Notes: generated from the sequence alone by a model not told the origin. A DNA stretch of 64,000 bases from Podospora pseudocomata (GCF_035222375.1 NC_085887.1:3137501-3201500), one strand, 5' to 3'; positions 35,807 through 47,204 are shown, counted from the first letter of the stretch. Made by a program: numbers and translations.

Positions 35807-38800
35807 ATGAAATTCGGGAAACAGATTCAAAAACGGCAGCTCGAGGTGCCCGAGTATGCCGCCAGTTTTACGAATTACAAGGCACTCAAGAAGGTATTCC
35901 TCACTCGGTCTTACTGTTGAGATTTGGACATGACTGACGTGAGTTATAGCTCATCAAAAAACTCTCGGCAACACCAGTCCTCCAGTCTCAGAATGGCGCC
36001 ACCGGCGTTCAGGCAACCGGCTTTTGTGCTGCCACACCGGGCAGCATCAGCGGCGGGTTGGAGCACCTCGACTCGCAAGCCGCCCTCCAAGCCAACAAGG
36101 CCACATTCTTTTTTCAACTGGTAAAGCTCACCACCTTTTTCCCTACATATTGCCCCCCCCCCAGAAGCTGAGTCCGAGTCTAGGAAAGAGAACTAGAAAA
36201 GGTCAACGCCTTCTACCTCCAAAAAGAAGCCGAGCTCAAGATCCGGCTCAAGACGCTCCTCGACAAGAAAAAGGTTCTCCAGTCCCGCCATCAGCAGGGC
36301 GGGGGGAACAACCTGTCCCGGCGCTCGGCAAAGTTCACCACTCTGCAGGAAGGTTTTCAACAATTCGCCAACGACCTCAACAAGCTCCAGCAGTTTGTCG
36401 AGATCAACGGGACTGCCTTTTCCAAGATTCTGAAGAAGTGGGACAAGACGAGCAAGTCCAAGACCAAGGAGCTGTATCTGAGCCGGGCGGTGGAGGTGCA
36501 GCCTTTTTTCAACGCGACGGTGATCAGTGAGCTGAGTGATCAGGCCACGACGAGCCTGCAGGAGCTGGGGGCGTGGGCGGATGGGGAGAATTTGAGCTTT
36601 CATGAGACGGGGACGACCGCAGGGCATATTGTCAGTAGTCAGCATCTGCTTGGGACGGACGAGGGGGATGCGGACACGCTGCTGCTTGATACGGTGCTGA
36701 GTGGGAATTTGGAGGGGTTGAGGGATTTGCTCGGGCGGATGAGGGCTGCTGGTGGGGACGAGAGACAGCAGCAGCAGCAGAACATGGTCATGATGGAGCG
36801 GGTGACTAGGACTTTTCTCGCGAGCATCAATGAGGGTCCGTTGGAGGCGCTGCATGTGCTGTTGGAGACGGGGTTGGTGGATATTCAGAGCGAGGATGAT
36901 ATCAACGAGAGGAATTGTCTACATCAGGCGGCGATATATGGGAACGGGTTTGTGCTGGAGTATGGGCTTGCTAAGGGGGTGGCGGTGGACCGGACGGATG
37001 TTTATGGGCGGGTGCCGTTGCATTATGCGAGCATTCATGGGAGGCTGGATATGCTGGACAAGTTGCTCGCGGGGGCGCCAGAGACGATCAACTTGATTGA
37101 TCATGACAACTATACGCCGCTGATTCACGCGATCGTGCATGGGCATCTGGAGTGTGTGGGGAGGCTGTTGGAGAGGGAGGCGAGGTTGGATCCGGTGTCG
37201 GACACGGATCATGTGCCGTTGAATCTGGCTTGTGAGCATGGGTCGTTGGCTGTTGCCGAGCTGTTGCTGAAGCACGGGGCGAGGATATTGGCTGATGCCG
37301 AGGGGCTTTACCCTCAGCATTTGGTGGCTAGGTCGGGCCAGACGCCCGAGTTGTTGCTGCTGCTCCAGAACTACGGGGCGGACTTGGACCAGATTGACAA
37401 GCTGTATGGCTGGACACCGTTGGTACACGCGGCGAGCGAAGGGAACGTTCCTTGTCTTCAGGCCCTGCTGAATGTGGGCGCCGACCCAAACATTCTGGAC
37501 GAAAAGGACCTTCCGGCAATGTACTATGCAGCCTGGGAGGGTCATCTGGAGTGCATGAAGCTCCTCACGCCGCTCAGCAAAGACAAGACGTCCAGCCCAC
37601 TGGCACGGCAAGTAGCGGCCCCCTTGGCCCCCATGGCCAGCAGCAGCGCCCCCATCCCCATGTCTCTCGACGTGGACGCCATCCCGGTCCTCGAGCTCCC
37701 ACCGCCAATCATCCCACTACGCCGTTACGGCCACAACTTCCTCGACAACAAAACCGTCGTCCAAATCAACTTTGACGGCGACCAGCCCCTCGTCTTCTTC
37801 CACGACAGCAAATACCCCGCCGCCCGCCTCACCATCTCCTCCAAGGTTTCGGATGTCATCCCCAAGAACATCATGCTCCCCTTCCAAGAAGACACCCGGC
37901 TCGTCTCTTTTCAGATTGACAACCTCGACTCTTTCACCCTAGACTTTGACGTCTTCCCGGCCTACGGCGCAAAGGTCATCGCCAAAACCGTCGCCCTCCC
38001 CAACACATTCCGCGCCTTGCTAAACTCCAACTCGGGCAGCTGCTGCCTCCCTCTCTTCGACCCCCGCCTCCGCGCGATCGGGCAAATCAGCTTCCACGCC
38101 CAGGTCATCAAGCCCTTCCAAGGAAAACCCCTCGAGATAACCGACTTTGAGACCTACTGGAAGGCAACCTCCCAATTCGACACCCCCTCCATGCCCGCCA
38201 CCACCCCGGCCATGCCCAACACCACCTTTGTCACCGGGTCCTCTCTAACCGGCGACTTTGTCCGGATTTATGTCCAGCACACCTCAGATGGCATCCCGGT
38301 CCTCTGGCCCCAATGGACGGTCCCTTGCACTGCGGGGATTGACATCCCCGTGTCGAGGTTAACACTCTCCCAGTTCAGGACCGTAACCGGCCCTTCTCTT
38401 GCCGCCGCACTACCAGACGACATCCCCTCTGTCCACAAAATCCTCGCCTCGGCAGGGGGAACAACACTTCACGAGGCGTTGTCTCTCTTGCCGAAAGGAA
38501 TGCACGTCAACATCCAGGTTTTATACCCCACACCAGCTGAGCGGGAGAGGATGCTCCCCCTCACCGGCGCCGGCCACGGCCTCAGTGCTGATCTGAACGC
38601 TTTTGTTGATGCGATCTTGACAGTAGTGTTTGACCACGCACGTGCGCAGAGGAGTGGCCCGGGGAGGGGGGGGAGGAGCGTGGTGTTTAGCAGTTACAAT
38701 GCTAGCGTTTGCACGGCGCTGAACTGGAAGCAGCCGAACTTTCCGGTATTTTTGTGTAACGATTTGGGGAAGGGGGGAGATGGGGAGGAGGGACAGGGGG

Positions 38801-39169
38801 TTAGTGTCAAGGATGCGGTGAGGACGGCGCAGAGTAACAACTTGATGGGGTTGGTCTGTTGTGAGAGGTTGTTGGTATGTATCCCCCGCCCCAAGATGAT
38901 GATTGATAAAAGATGTTGACGGTTGGTGATAGGACATGGTGCCTGCGCTCGTGGATGCGATTAAAAGTCATGGGCTGGCGTTGGTGGTGGATAAATCTGC
39001 TGCTGCTGCTGCTGCTGCTGCTGCGAGTGATAGCATCACACCCCCTACAGCAACGGGAGGGGATATCTTTGGTGTTGTTGCCGATCCTTTTCCGAGGTTG
39101 CCAAAGGGGGTGGATGGGGTGTTGAAACGGGATGGGATCTTGAAGTTTTGTGAGTCGATTGATGTTTGA
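35807..39169 (+). CDS. nuc-2: Phosphate-sensing CDK inhibitor NUC-2/Pho81 (SPX-ankyrin-GDPD-like)
   Basis: Exons 35807-35893, 35950-36120, 36184-38874 and 38933-39169 give 1061 aa, almost the length of Neurospora NUC-2. The protein inhibits the Pho80-Pho85-type cyclin-CDK when phosphate is low and so allows NUC-1/Pho4 to act. The SPX domain is split by the first two introns: Met-Lys-Phe-Gly-Lys start, Tyr-Lys-Ala-Leu-Lys-Lys-Leu-Ile-Lys-Lys, and Lys-Val-Asn-Ala-Phe-Tyr-Leu-Gln-Lys-Glu. Its lysine surface is the inositol-pyrophosphate site in the family. Ankyrin repeats run from about residue 290 to 550, with repeated His-Gly-His-Leu-Glu-Cys type helices. A linker follows, where the minimal CDK-inhibitory domain lies in yeast, then a C-terminal glycerophosphodiester-phosphodiesterase-like region. 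A poly-Ala run sits near the end. Intron donors are GTATTC, GTAAAG and GTATGT; intron 2 holds a long C run. Confidence 0.93.
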
Positions 39170-39413
39170 TTTTGAGATCTTCGTTTTCACACTCTCGTTG
39201 GTAACGAATGTTCTTTTGGAGGTATTATTATGCAAGATGTAGAAGGGCTATATTTTCCATTGTAGATATAACTTGCGGTTGTAATTACATCCTACCCAAA
39301 CTTCTTGGATCGAATCTGGGCTTCACTTTTGACGCCACTCGGCTGTTCAGCTCGCGGCAAATCAATTACTTTGCAATATTCACAAGATCACACACCCGTG
39401 TAATTCAGCCCCC

Positions 39414-42400
39414 CTACCTAAACCCACTCAACCGACCCTCACTCTTCCTCTTCTTCTTCTTCTTAAACGGGCTCAAACTCTCCCTCACCCTCCCCGCTGC
39501 TCCCGCACCAAAACTCTGCCGTCCCCCAAACAACCCCGGCAAAACCTGACTCCTCGTCGGCGGTACCTGCTGCTGACTAGGCGTCTGGCTACTCCCCCCA
39601 CTCACTCCCACCCCCTGCTGGCTTGAACTCTCCCTCCCACCACCACCACCCATCCTGTACTCCCTCCTCAGCGGACTCGTCGGCCTCACCACCCCCTTCC
39701 TCGTCGGGCTCCTCAAAAACGCCGCCGGCGACCCCGGCACAACAACCCCCTGACTAAACACCAGCTGACTGCTAGGTTGAATACCCGGCAGCAACTGCTG
39801 ACTAGCCGATTCCTCCAAAACGGAAGACTCCTCCCCGAAATATCTCTGCGATAACCTCTCCACCCGCTGCCGTCTGGCCATCATCTTCTTCAAGCGTTTA
39901 TCCTTTCTCTTTTCGGCTTCTATATCTTCCTTATCCTTCCCAAGGTGCCAGCTTATGTTGTCCGGATCGCCGCCCACTTCCCAGGGGGAGATGTCAACCG
40001 ACAATTCGCCCTTGCGGCTGGACGAGGTGGGGATGGAGCCGTATTTCCTCAGGCGGAGCGCGACGACGTCTTCTTGTGGCTGTTCATCTTCGGGGTCGGC
40101 TGATTGGGAGGGTACGCGGGATGGTTTGGATGGGCTGGAGGGGGTGGGGGGGAAGGAGGGGGAGGGGAGGGTTGGTTGGGAGGAGGAGTAGAATGAGAAG
40201 GATTGGGATTGGGATTGGGATTGGGATTGGGATTGGGATTGGCTGTCGTTGGGGGTTATTAGTGTGCTGCCCCAAGACGGAGGGACGGCCGAGACGGAAA
40301 TGTTGGAGAGGAACATCTCGGCGGCCATCTTTTGTAGGATGTGGGTCCGGCGGTTCTTGACTGTTGCCGGCGCTCGTTTGCGAGGCTTGGGGAACAGCTC
40401 GCCCAAGTTCTGGGCCATGTCGTCCGGGTTGAAGCCGGGGATCGGACGGCTTGCTTCGGGAGGATAGAGCCATTCTTCCTCTTCCTGATCGTCTTGCAGT
40501 TCTGGTTGTATGTCTGCCCATGTGCGAGCAAGAGTGATGAGTCCATCGTCTGATTGCTGATGGCTGGGCTTTGCTAACTCAAGACTGGAAACAGTTAGTA
40601 GGTGGACATGTTCATATACAACCAGAAAAGAACCTACACGCTATGTCTAGGCATATACCCATCCTCCTTCTCCTTCTCCACAGCCTCTCGAAGGAACCTG
40701 AGATCCTGACCAGTAGCCGGCTCAATCTTCTCAAGATGAAGCGTCCGGTTCCGCCATTCACTAGGATCCATACCCAAACGCAGCCCAACAAGGCTGCAAT
40801 CGTTGAGCTTCAGCCTTTTGGGTTTCTCATCCCCCGAGTCTGGCTCTTCAATCTTGCGTTTGCCAAGGACAGTGAGCTCATCAAACCCATCTGGAACAAC
40901 AAGCCTCTTGTGCAGATGTTCCAGTAGCTCCTTCTCGGCATCTCTGCTCTTACCGCCCCTGTCCAAAACCTCTGGGACAGGTATCTCGGCGCCTTCAATA
41001 TCCGACCACACACAAAGCGCGCTGCTAACCTCCATGTCTTGACTGAGAGTCAAAAATTGAAAGAACCTCATGGACGCATCCCTTAGCCGTTTGCCAGAAG
41101 GCATGATAGTATCCCTCTTCCCCAGCTTGCGTTTAACAGGAAGCATGCCAAGGCCAACGAAATTCGAACGGCTCTTCAACGAGACGACCTCACGATGGTA
41201 CCCAGTCGTCGTGCCCGATTCCGGCAGGAGAAACCAGAAAATGTTCATCTCCGTATCCTGCGCAGACCAAACACAAACGAAACAGGCCGAAACATCATTG
41301 ACAAACGTCCCGGCCGAGACTTCGATCCGCAGAGTCGGGTCACTGCTGTCTTTTTGGTGCGGACATATCGCGAGAAAGTCGGGTTTGACTGTGCCATCAG
41401 CCCCCTTCTTGGCCGCAATCCACAGTAGACTCTTGTTCGTCAAGACAAAGAACTGTCCAGGGTCCAGTCGAGCGGGAGCAACTTCCATGACGCGCTGATG
41501 ATCGATTCCAAACGATGGAAGAGCCACAGGATGTGAATTCTGCGACTCGATGTCAAACAAATGCAGAGCCTGGTCGGTGTTCAAAAGGAGAAAGGGTCGC
41601 CTTGGGTGCCCAAGCTCATCGGAGCTCGACTCATCGGCCTCGACCTCCAAGTAGACAACCCTGTGCGGCTTGTCCAAGCTTGTCGACGAGCTCGGCAATT
41701 TAGGTATGGAGCCTGCCAGCATGTTGCCGCACATCGTCAGAACTGGCGTCAAGCTTTTTGGTCGATTATCCCGGCGCCCCGTGATGTCCCATATGCTCCA
41801 GTAGCCGCACTGGTCGATAATAACAAGCTGGGGTATGTTTCGATCCGGCCCACGGATGAAGCACACATCTGTCTGTGGGCTGCCACCAGTTTGGCTTATT
41901 GGTATCGTCGCCAGGGGATTGATAAATATCTGAGAGGTAGGGCTCGATGTTGTCGCCAGGCCAGGGGTAGGCATGGGCAAGTCCCGGACTTCTGGCTCAC
42001 ATATCGTGGTCGAGCTTTCTTTCTGAACCAAAAGCCAGCGAATCATGTCGACGCTTTTCCCCTGCTTGTTCTTGCTGCCGCTTGCATTGATAGCAAACTT
42101 GACCAAAGAAATCGGGGTCGCATCCTGACACCACTCTCCCTCGAATCTGGCATCGGGTGCCTTGATACGCGCCGTCACATCAGCCTCCTCCCAAACCCAC
42201 TCTTCTCGAGCGAGGCTGATCAAACGAAGCACATTTCCAGAGATTCCAGACGACACAGCCATGACCGAAATCGCTGCGTCGCCATTGCGTCCGGTCCTCA
42301 CATCTGCGATTTCACCAACGGAAAAGAGAGAGGTTGTCGACACAGGCGAAGCTTCGGTGCTGTCTTTGGCGCTGGCGATCTCCTCCATAAATAGACCTTC

Positions 42401-42775
42401 GAGCGCATCCTCGGTGATGGAAGCCTCGGGAAGAAATTCCGTCAGCCAGTTCCCTTGCGCCCTGGCGATTCTCCACGGGCCCCCCAAGTTGGACTGAGGA
42501 GCAGCAACTTTACTCGGAGGACACCACTGGCTGAAGGGCGTCACTTGCTGAAAGTTGGGAGCTGCATTCGTTAGTCAAAGCCGCAAAACTTTCTCGGGGG
42601 CCTGCCAAAACTCACTCTCATCCTCGACGCGATTCTTGCGCAGTTCACCAAAAGCACCATCCCGCTGAGCGGGCGTATAACTCAACCGTCCAACCACACC
42701 ATCAGTATGGTGTCTTCGATTCGCATTCACCCTCGACTTCCCAGCCGAGTGGCCAGTCCCGCGCTTTTCATCCAT
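39414..42775 (-). CDS. RRN6: RNA polymerase I core factor subunit, RRN6-like
   Basis: Exons 42775-42616, 42561-40638 and 40584-39414 give 1084 aa. Introns of 54 and 53 nt have donors GTGAGT and GTAGGT, CTAAC branches and NAG acceptors. Rrn6 with Rrn7 and Rrn11 forms the core factor that recruits Pol I to rDNA promoters. The N-terminal two thirds read as beta-propeller-type sequence, with repeated short hydrophobic strands such as Leu-Val-Ile-Ile-Asp-Gln-Cys-Gly-Tyr-Trp-Ser-Ile-Trp-Asp. The C-terminal third is helical (Gln-Lys-Met-Ala-Ala-Glu-Met-Phe), then disordered with a Ser-Gln hexanucleotide repeat, and ends in a Lys/Arg-rich tail (Phe-Lys6-Arg-Lys) typical of nucleolar proteins. The joins are supported because both restore a continuous frame with acidic Gln-Asp-Asp-Gln-Glu-Glu sequence. 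The family call rests on recalled similarity of the Pro-Trp-Arg-Ile-Ala-Arg and Ser-Trp-Gly regions. Confidence 0.75.
40201..40242. repeat. GGATTG hexanucleotide repeat coding for Ser-Gln
   Basis: Seven tandem hexamers inside the last exon of the RRN6-like gene. On the coding strand they read CAA TCC and give a Gln-Ser run in the disordered C-terminal region. Confidence 0.95.
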
Positions 42776-43367
42776 TTGGGTCTCTCGTGTCTGGAATGGC
42801 AGAGTTTGCGAGTCTCAATATCATTCTCTTGTTTTTCTGTCAACGACAAAATCCAGAATGAAAGTACTTTTGAGATTCCAAAAAGAAAAGAGGTCGCGAG
42901 CTTTTGTTCAAAGACTCGTTCAAAGACGATGCAAAACAGCCAAACAAGCCAACGAGAGTCTGGGTTGGGAAAGAACGGGCTGAGGGGAAAATCAAGACAT
43001 CACATTAGTGAGAGTGAAAGTCGATGTCGAAGGCAACTTTCATGCAATTCTTGCTTTCAATAGGAAGAACCCCAGAACCCAGAAATCAGTAATAAGTTTT
43101 TAGTGGGGCAAAGTCACCCACGCAGCCACTCACGGCTACGGGGCCGAGGGACATGTGGGGGCAGTCTTGGCGTACATACAAAACCCGGGCTGCTGGGAGA
43201 CCAACCCCAGAACGGAAAGTCGATAAACAAATCGCCTGTCGGAAACCTGCCCGCCTTCTTCAACACCCACCATTCGCATCACAACTCCAACTCCTCGCGC
43301 AACGCCTGCCATCACCACGTTCCACACACCCCATAACAACCATCGCAAACACCACCAACAATTCAAA
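42776..43367. promoter_or_regulatory. Divergent promoter between RRN6-like gene and SPC25
   Basis: This 592-bp region serves two outward genes. The 150 bp before SPC25 is strongly CA-rich with repeated CACC/CAAC, a common leader composition in this genome. I see no other gene. Confidence 0.5.
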
Positions 43368-44147
43368 ATGTCCTCCTTCGACCCCTCCCTCTCAACCACA
43401 ACCCGCCCCTCCCCCCTCCCACCCCCCTCCACCACAACAAACCTAGCCGACTCCCTCCCCCAGATCAACTTCGACTTCGACTCCCTCCGCGACCGCATGT
43501 CAAAATTCACCCTCAAGTTCGACTCCTTCATCGAGTCCGGCCGGAAACGCGTCCTCTCGGAACGCAATCAATTCCGTCTCAACGTCGCAGAGCTCCAAGA
43601 AGACCATCGAATGAAAAAAAAAGACATCGAAATCCTCCAATTGAAAACCTCCTCCTACCAGCAAACCATCGCGAAGGAAGCCGCCGAAACGAGAGAGATG
43701 CAGCAGGCTATTGCGTCGCTTACCGCGCAGAGGGACAGGCAGCTCGCGCAGCGGGATAGCTTAAGGCAGCAGATTGAGGCTGCGCAGAGGGAGATTGAGG
43801 AGAGGCTTCAAAAACAGAGGGAGCATCAGAAGAAGTTGGAGGCGCAGGCGAGGTATAACGTCCCGGAATTAGATTTTTGGGTTACAAATCTGTGTCTGAG
43901 GATTGAGGGGGCGGGGAAGGAGGACAGGCTCAAGTTTGTGTATACTCATGTGGATGAGAAGGATTGGGAGAGGGAGGCTTGGTTCGAGCTGGCGATGGGG
44001 GGGAGGGAGTATGATGTGAAGCATTGCCGGCCGAAGCTGGAGAAGGACAAGGTGGAAAGGGTGTTGGATAGGGTGAATGAGACGAGGGAGTTGGTTGGGC
44101 TGTTGAAGGGGATGAGGGAGTTGTTTGTGGAGGCTATGAAGTCTTGA
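43368..44147 (+). CDS. SPC25: Kinetochore protein Spc25 (Ndc80 complex)
   Basis: One exon of 259 aa. Spc25 pairs with Spc24 to anchor the Ndc80 complex to inner-kinetochore proteins Mis12 and CENP-T. A Ser/Thr/Pro-rich N-terminus (1-30) is followed by a conserved Ile-Asn-Phe-Asp-Phe-Asp-Ser-Leu block, a long coiled coil (about 50-165) rich in Gln, Arg and Glu with heptad-like Leu and Ile spacing, and a compact C-terminal globular domain (about 165-255) starting Tyr-Asn-Val-Pro-Glu-Leu-Asp-Phe-Trp, with Leu-Lys-Phe-Val-Tyr-Thr-His-Val and a terminal helix. This is the standard Spc25 layout. The codons switch from C-rich to G-rich about half way. It lies 345 bp before MZT1 on the same strand. 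Confidence 0.9.
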   Translation: MSSFDPSLSTTTRPSPLPPPSTTTNLADSLPQINFDFDSLRDRMSKFTLKFDSFIESGRKRVLSERNQFRLNVAELQEDHRMKKKDIEILQLKTSSYQQTIAKEAAETREMQQAIASLTAQRDRQLAQRDSLRQQIEAAQREIEERLQKQREHQKKLEAQARYNVPELDFWVTNLCLRIEGAGKEDRLKFVYTHVDEKDWEREAWFELAMGGREYDVKHCRPKLEKDKVERVLDRVNETRELVGLLKGMRELFVEAMKS

Positions 44148-44492
44148 TTTTTGGGTCGTGTCAAAAAATGTTATGATAATCATGATGGATGGATGGTTGG
44201 GTAATGAATTGGGCAAGGTGGGTAGGGTTGGATTTTTCTGCGTCAAGATACCAATTGTTTTTGTTTTACTGTCTGGAGGACGAAAATATTGAATCAATAC
44301 TCCATATTTGCCTCTGCATTTTCATCATAAATCTTATGCATCTTACAAGCGTTGAAAGCCGTCGCGTGAAAACTCAACCCCACCAATTAACCCCATCCCA
44401 CCTCCAACCCTCACTCCTACAACGCGTCACAACTCCTCCCCATCACACTCAACCCTCATCCCTACCAAACAACCCAAACAACCACCCAGAAA
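44148..44492. promoter_or_regulatory. SPC25 3' flank and MZT1 promoter
   Basis: This 345-bp spacer has a GATG repeat near 44.18 kb and a CA-rich leader just before the MZT1 start. No gene is seen. Confidence 0.5.
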
Positions 44493-44843
44493 ATGGCAGA
44501 CCGGACAGAAAAGCAAGCCGCCGCCCAACAAGCGGTCGACATTCTCCACGAGATATCCACTCTCTTGGTAAGTTATTTTTTCTTCCCCCGAGTTTTGTTT
44601 TAACTAAAACCTCCCAGAACTGCCACCTCGACCGCCGAACCCTCTCCATATGCATCTCCATGATCGAAAACGGGGTCAACCCCGAGGCGCTGGCTGCAAG
44701 TCTTTTCACCTCTTACCCCTCCAAACTCACATACACGAATACTGACAAACCAAAAACAGGAGGTAGTCAAGGAACTCAGAACAGAAGGCCAAAACGTGCG
44801 ATTAGAGGCTGCCGCTCCTGCTGGGGCGAGCCGGAGGAGATGA
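44493..44843 (+). CDS. MZT1: Mitotic-spindle organising protein 1 (MOZART1/Mzt1)
   Basis: Exons 44493-44567, 44618-44695 and 44760-44843 give 78 aa, the normal size for this family. Mzt1 binds the N-termini of gamma-tubulin complex proteins and helps activate and recruit the microtubule nucleator. The sequence shows the family helices: [11 protein letters not shown], then [10 protein letters not shown], then [10 protein letters not shown], then Val-Val-Lys-Glu-Leu-Arg. Intron 1 (50 nt) is a normal GTAAGT-CAG intron. Intron 2 (64 nt) starts with GCAAGT and ends in CAG with a CTGAC branch, so it is a GC-AG intron; no GT nearby restores the frame and the conserved Ala-Glu-Val-Val-Lys-Glu. The gene is too short and too split to show as a long open frame. 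Confidence 0.92.
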
Positions 44844-45827
44844 CCGAGATTCCTGAGGGAGGGCTGTATGTCGAGATATCAAAATAATGATAAAAGATTG
44901 TCTCCCCGCGAACATTGCCTTTTCCATGTCTTTATATCAAAAACAGGGGCGCAAATTTATGAGCGAGCGTCGGCTCATGTCTGGTGTGATCATCCCAACT
45001 TATTTGTTTGTTATATGGGCTGTCATTGAACCTTGAACGCTCCATCCAGCTATAGCCAATATCAAATGCGTGAAACTGTTGCAATCCCAGAATCAAGAGC
45101 GATTCACTTTTCCACGAGTTTTCAGTTTCCGAGGGCATATCTTCAGAGAGCATCACAAGATACATCGCGTTCAGGATTCCGTTCGATTCCTCGTTCCACA
45201 CGTGCTTGGGCGTGTTGATGGCCATATCGATGTTTCCGAATCGAGATCCCAGCCAGAGGCGATGTGTGATACCCATGGTCTTGTTGGGTTGCTGTGGCGT
45301 TCTGATATGAAACGCTGCAGTGCAGTCTGACAACTGACTCTAATCAAACCTGCCAGTTCTCAGACTGCTCAGAAAAGCCACACACTCGGAGCACTTGAAC
45401 ACATGAGATAATTGGACTGGACGCTCGTATTCACATTCCCTCAACGACGTGACAGGGCGGCTGACGACTGTTGACCGTTCGTTGCCCGAGATAAACCATC
45501 AAAAACTCCTTTTAGTTTCACATAATTGTCCCATAGAACCCCATCGGAACCGGTCATTAAGTTCAGCAACCCAGTGAGAGGACTCAAAAATCGTGATATT
45601 GACCGCAGATGATGACCCCGAATGCAGAAGTTTTCCCGAATGATTCTCTAACCACGAACTCCCCCAACGCACATTCCACTCACAATCCCGGTTAGTGAGT
45701 GGGTGCAGAGCGCATCGCTGGTCGACCGACCCTTGGCAATCTTTTCGGCCTAGAGTACATGTCGTGCCATGCCGTTATGCCGCCGCTGGCAACCCAAGAG
45801 ATAGAGAGATGATCTGGCTTTTCGCAT
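44844..45827. other. Convergent 3' gap between MZT1 and eS10
   Basis: About 980 bp, the longest convergent gap in the dense half of the window. A 133-codon minus-strand open frame (45333-44932) shows no family motif and looks accidental. I see no RNA gene. Confidence 0.5.
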
Positions 45828-46706
45828 TTACGAGGGAGGGGCATCACCACGGCCGCCACGGCCACGACCGAATCCACCACGGCTGTGAATATTGTCAGCA
45901 CAAGAACCCTTCTTCCTGTACATCCCTCACAGAGTCCAAACTTACAACTGAGGAGCGAAGTCGCTGGGGGCACCGCCCTCCTTGCCCTCACCGGCCTCAC
46001 GGCGTCTGTAGCCACCCTCACGGTCGCCACGGTCGCCACGGCCGCGGCCACCGAATCTGCCCTCACGGCGGCCCTCATCGCCGAGCATGCCGCGGGGGGG
46101 AGCGTGAGACCGCTGCTGCTTGATGTGGGTGGCAGGGACAATCTCAGCGGGGAGGTGGAGCCACTCGCGGAGGTAGTCGAGACCCTCGGGGGTGAGGGTG
46201 TAGTAGTAGTATTGCCACGAGAACTGGGTCTTGACGTAGCCGCGGGAGGTCAAAGACTGGCAAGCCTTGATGACATAGAGGTTGCGGATGCCGGTCTCGT
46301 GGGTGGACTCGTAGCTGCACAATTCAACCGTTAGCATCCGCACTTGTCCATCAATCCGTTGTTGCAGTCGGAAAAGGTCGTGTTGGTGTTTGAGGCCTCG
46401 GTGCTGGGTGAATTTGAGGAAATCGAGTGTAGTCGTCGGTTCAAGAAGATTTTGGGAACTCGGCCCTCGCTCGTGATACGTAGAACTCGAAATTGAAGAA
46501 AATGGCCTGAGAGAAATCGGGGGTGAACGTACTCCTTGGCAGCGACCATGACGCCCTCACGGAAGAGGTACTACAACCGTTTGTTAGCTAACAGATTCAT
46601 CAGGGCCCCTCGAAACCTCCGCTGTCCTCTCTCCAGCGACGAAGACATCAAAAAAAAAAAGCCTTACCTCATGGATCGCCTTGCGATCGGCCTTGGGAAT
46701 AAGCAT
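45828..46706 (-). CDS. RPS10: 40S ribosomal protein eS10
   Basis: Exons 46706-46668, 46570-46533, 46314-45946 and 45882-45828 give 166 aa. It is a small-subunit protein near the mRNA entry and beak region. The start Met-Leu-Ile-Pro-Lys-Ala-Asp-Arg-Lys and the block Tyr-Val-Lys-Thr-Gln-Phe-Ser-Trp-Gln-Tyr-Tyr-Tyr-Tyr are diagnostic. The C-terminus is Arg/Gly-rich (Phe-Gly-Gly-Arg-Gly-Arg-Gly and Arg-Gly-Gly-Phe-Gly-Arg-Gly), a likely methylated RGG tail that is split by intron 3. Intron donors are GTAAGG, GTACGT and GTAAGT. Intron 2 is 218 nt, much longer than its neighbours. The segment joined by intron 2 (Asp-Tyr-Glu-Ser-Thr-His-Glu-Thr-Gly-Ile-Arg) differs from the usual Leu-Pro-Lys-His sequence of other fungi. 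Confidence 0.95.
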
Positions 46707-47204
46707 CTTGACGAAGGGGCCGGTATCGACACAATGGGGTCTCTTGGTCTGGCGGAAGTGTCGTCGTTGGGGAGTCGAGCTGCCAAAATTCGAGGTCTCA
46801 GCGATTTGTGGGCTGCAGCGCCGAAATTCCAAGACGGTAGTAGGGCTCGGGATTAGCGGGGCTGCACAGCCACAGCTATAAAATCTTGGCGCGACCGACA
46901 ACTTGCCTCTGTGGCTGGGGGACCCACCTTTCTCCAAGGTTCCTGGGGTCACCAGCCATCGCTATCACCTGCCGCCATCAAGGTTGCGACGACAAAGTCT
47001 ACAAAGACTGTAGCTAACTTTTCGCCTACACATTCACTCTACGCGCGACTTCCAACTACCACGGCAGCGACCAGATCCCTACATCTCTGACCTCAAGCCG
47101 GCGCATATCTCAAAACTTATTCGATCTACAGCGCAACGCCACTCCTATCAACCATCACCAATCGCCGCATCAACACCCAGTCGCAAACCCAACACCACCT
47201 CAAA
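46707..47204. promoter_or_regulatory. Divergent promoter between eS10 and SDE2
   Basis: This 498-bp region has a TATAAAA string at 46877-46883 and, next to SDE2, a CA-rich leader with repeated CAAC/CACC. No telobox-type motif was seen although one gene encodes a ribosomal protein. Confidence 0.5.

Noticed and set aside
38933-39169. Separate small gene after NUC-2
   Set aside because: It joins NUC-2 by a GTATGT...GATAG intron and completes the conserved PHO81 C-terminus.
46315-46532. C/D snoRNA in the eS10 intron
   Set aside because: A TTGATGG string resembles a C box but differs from the consensus and no D box with terminal stem was found.
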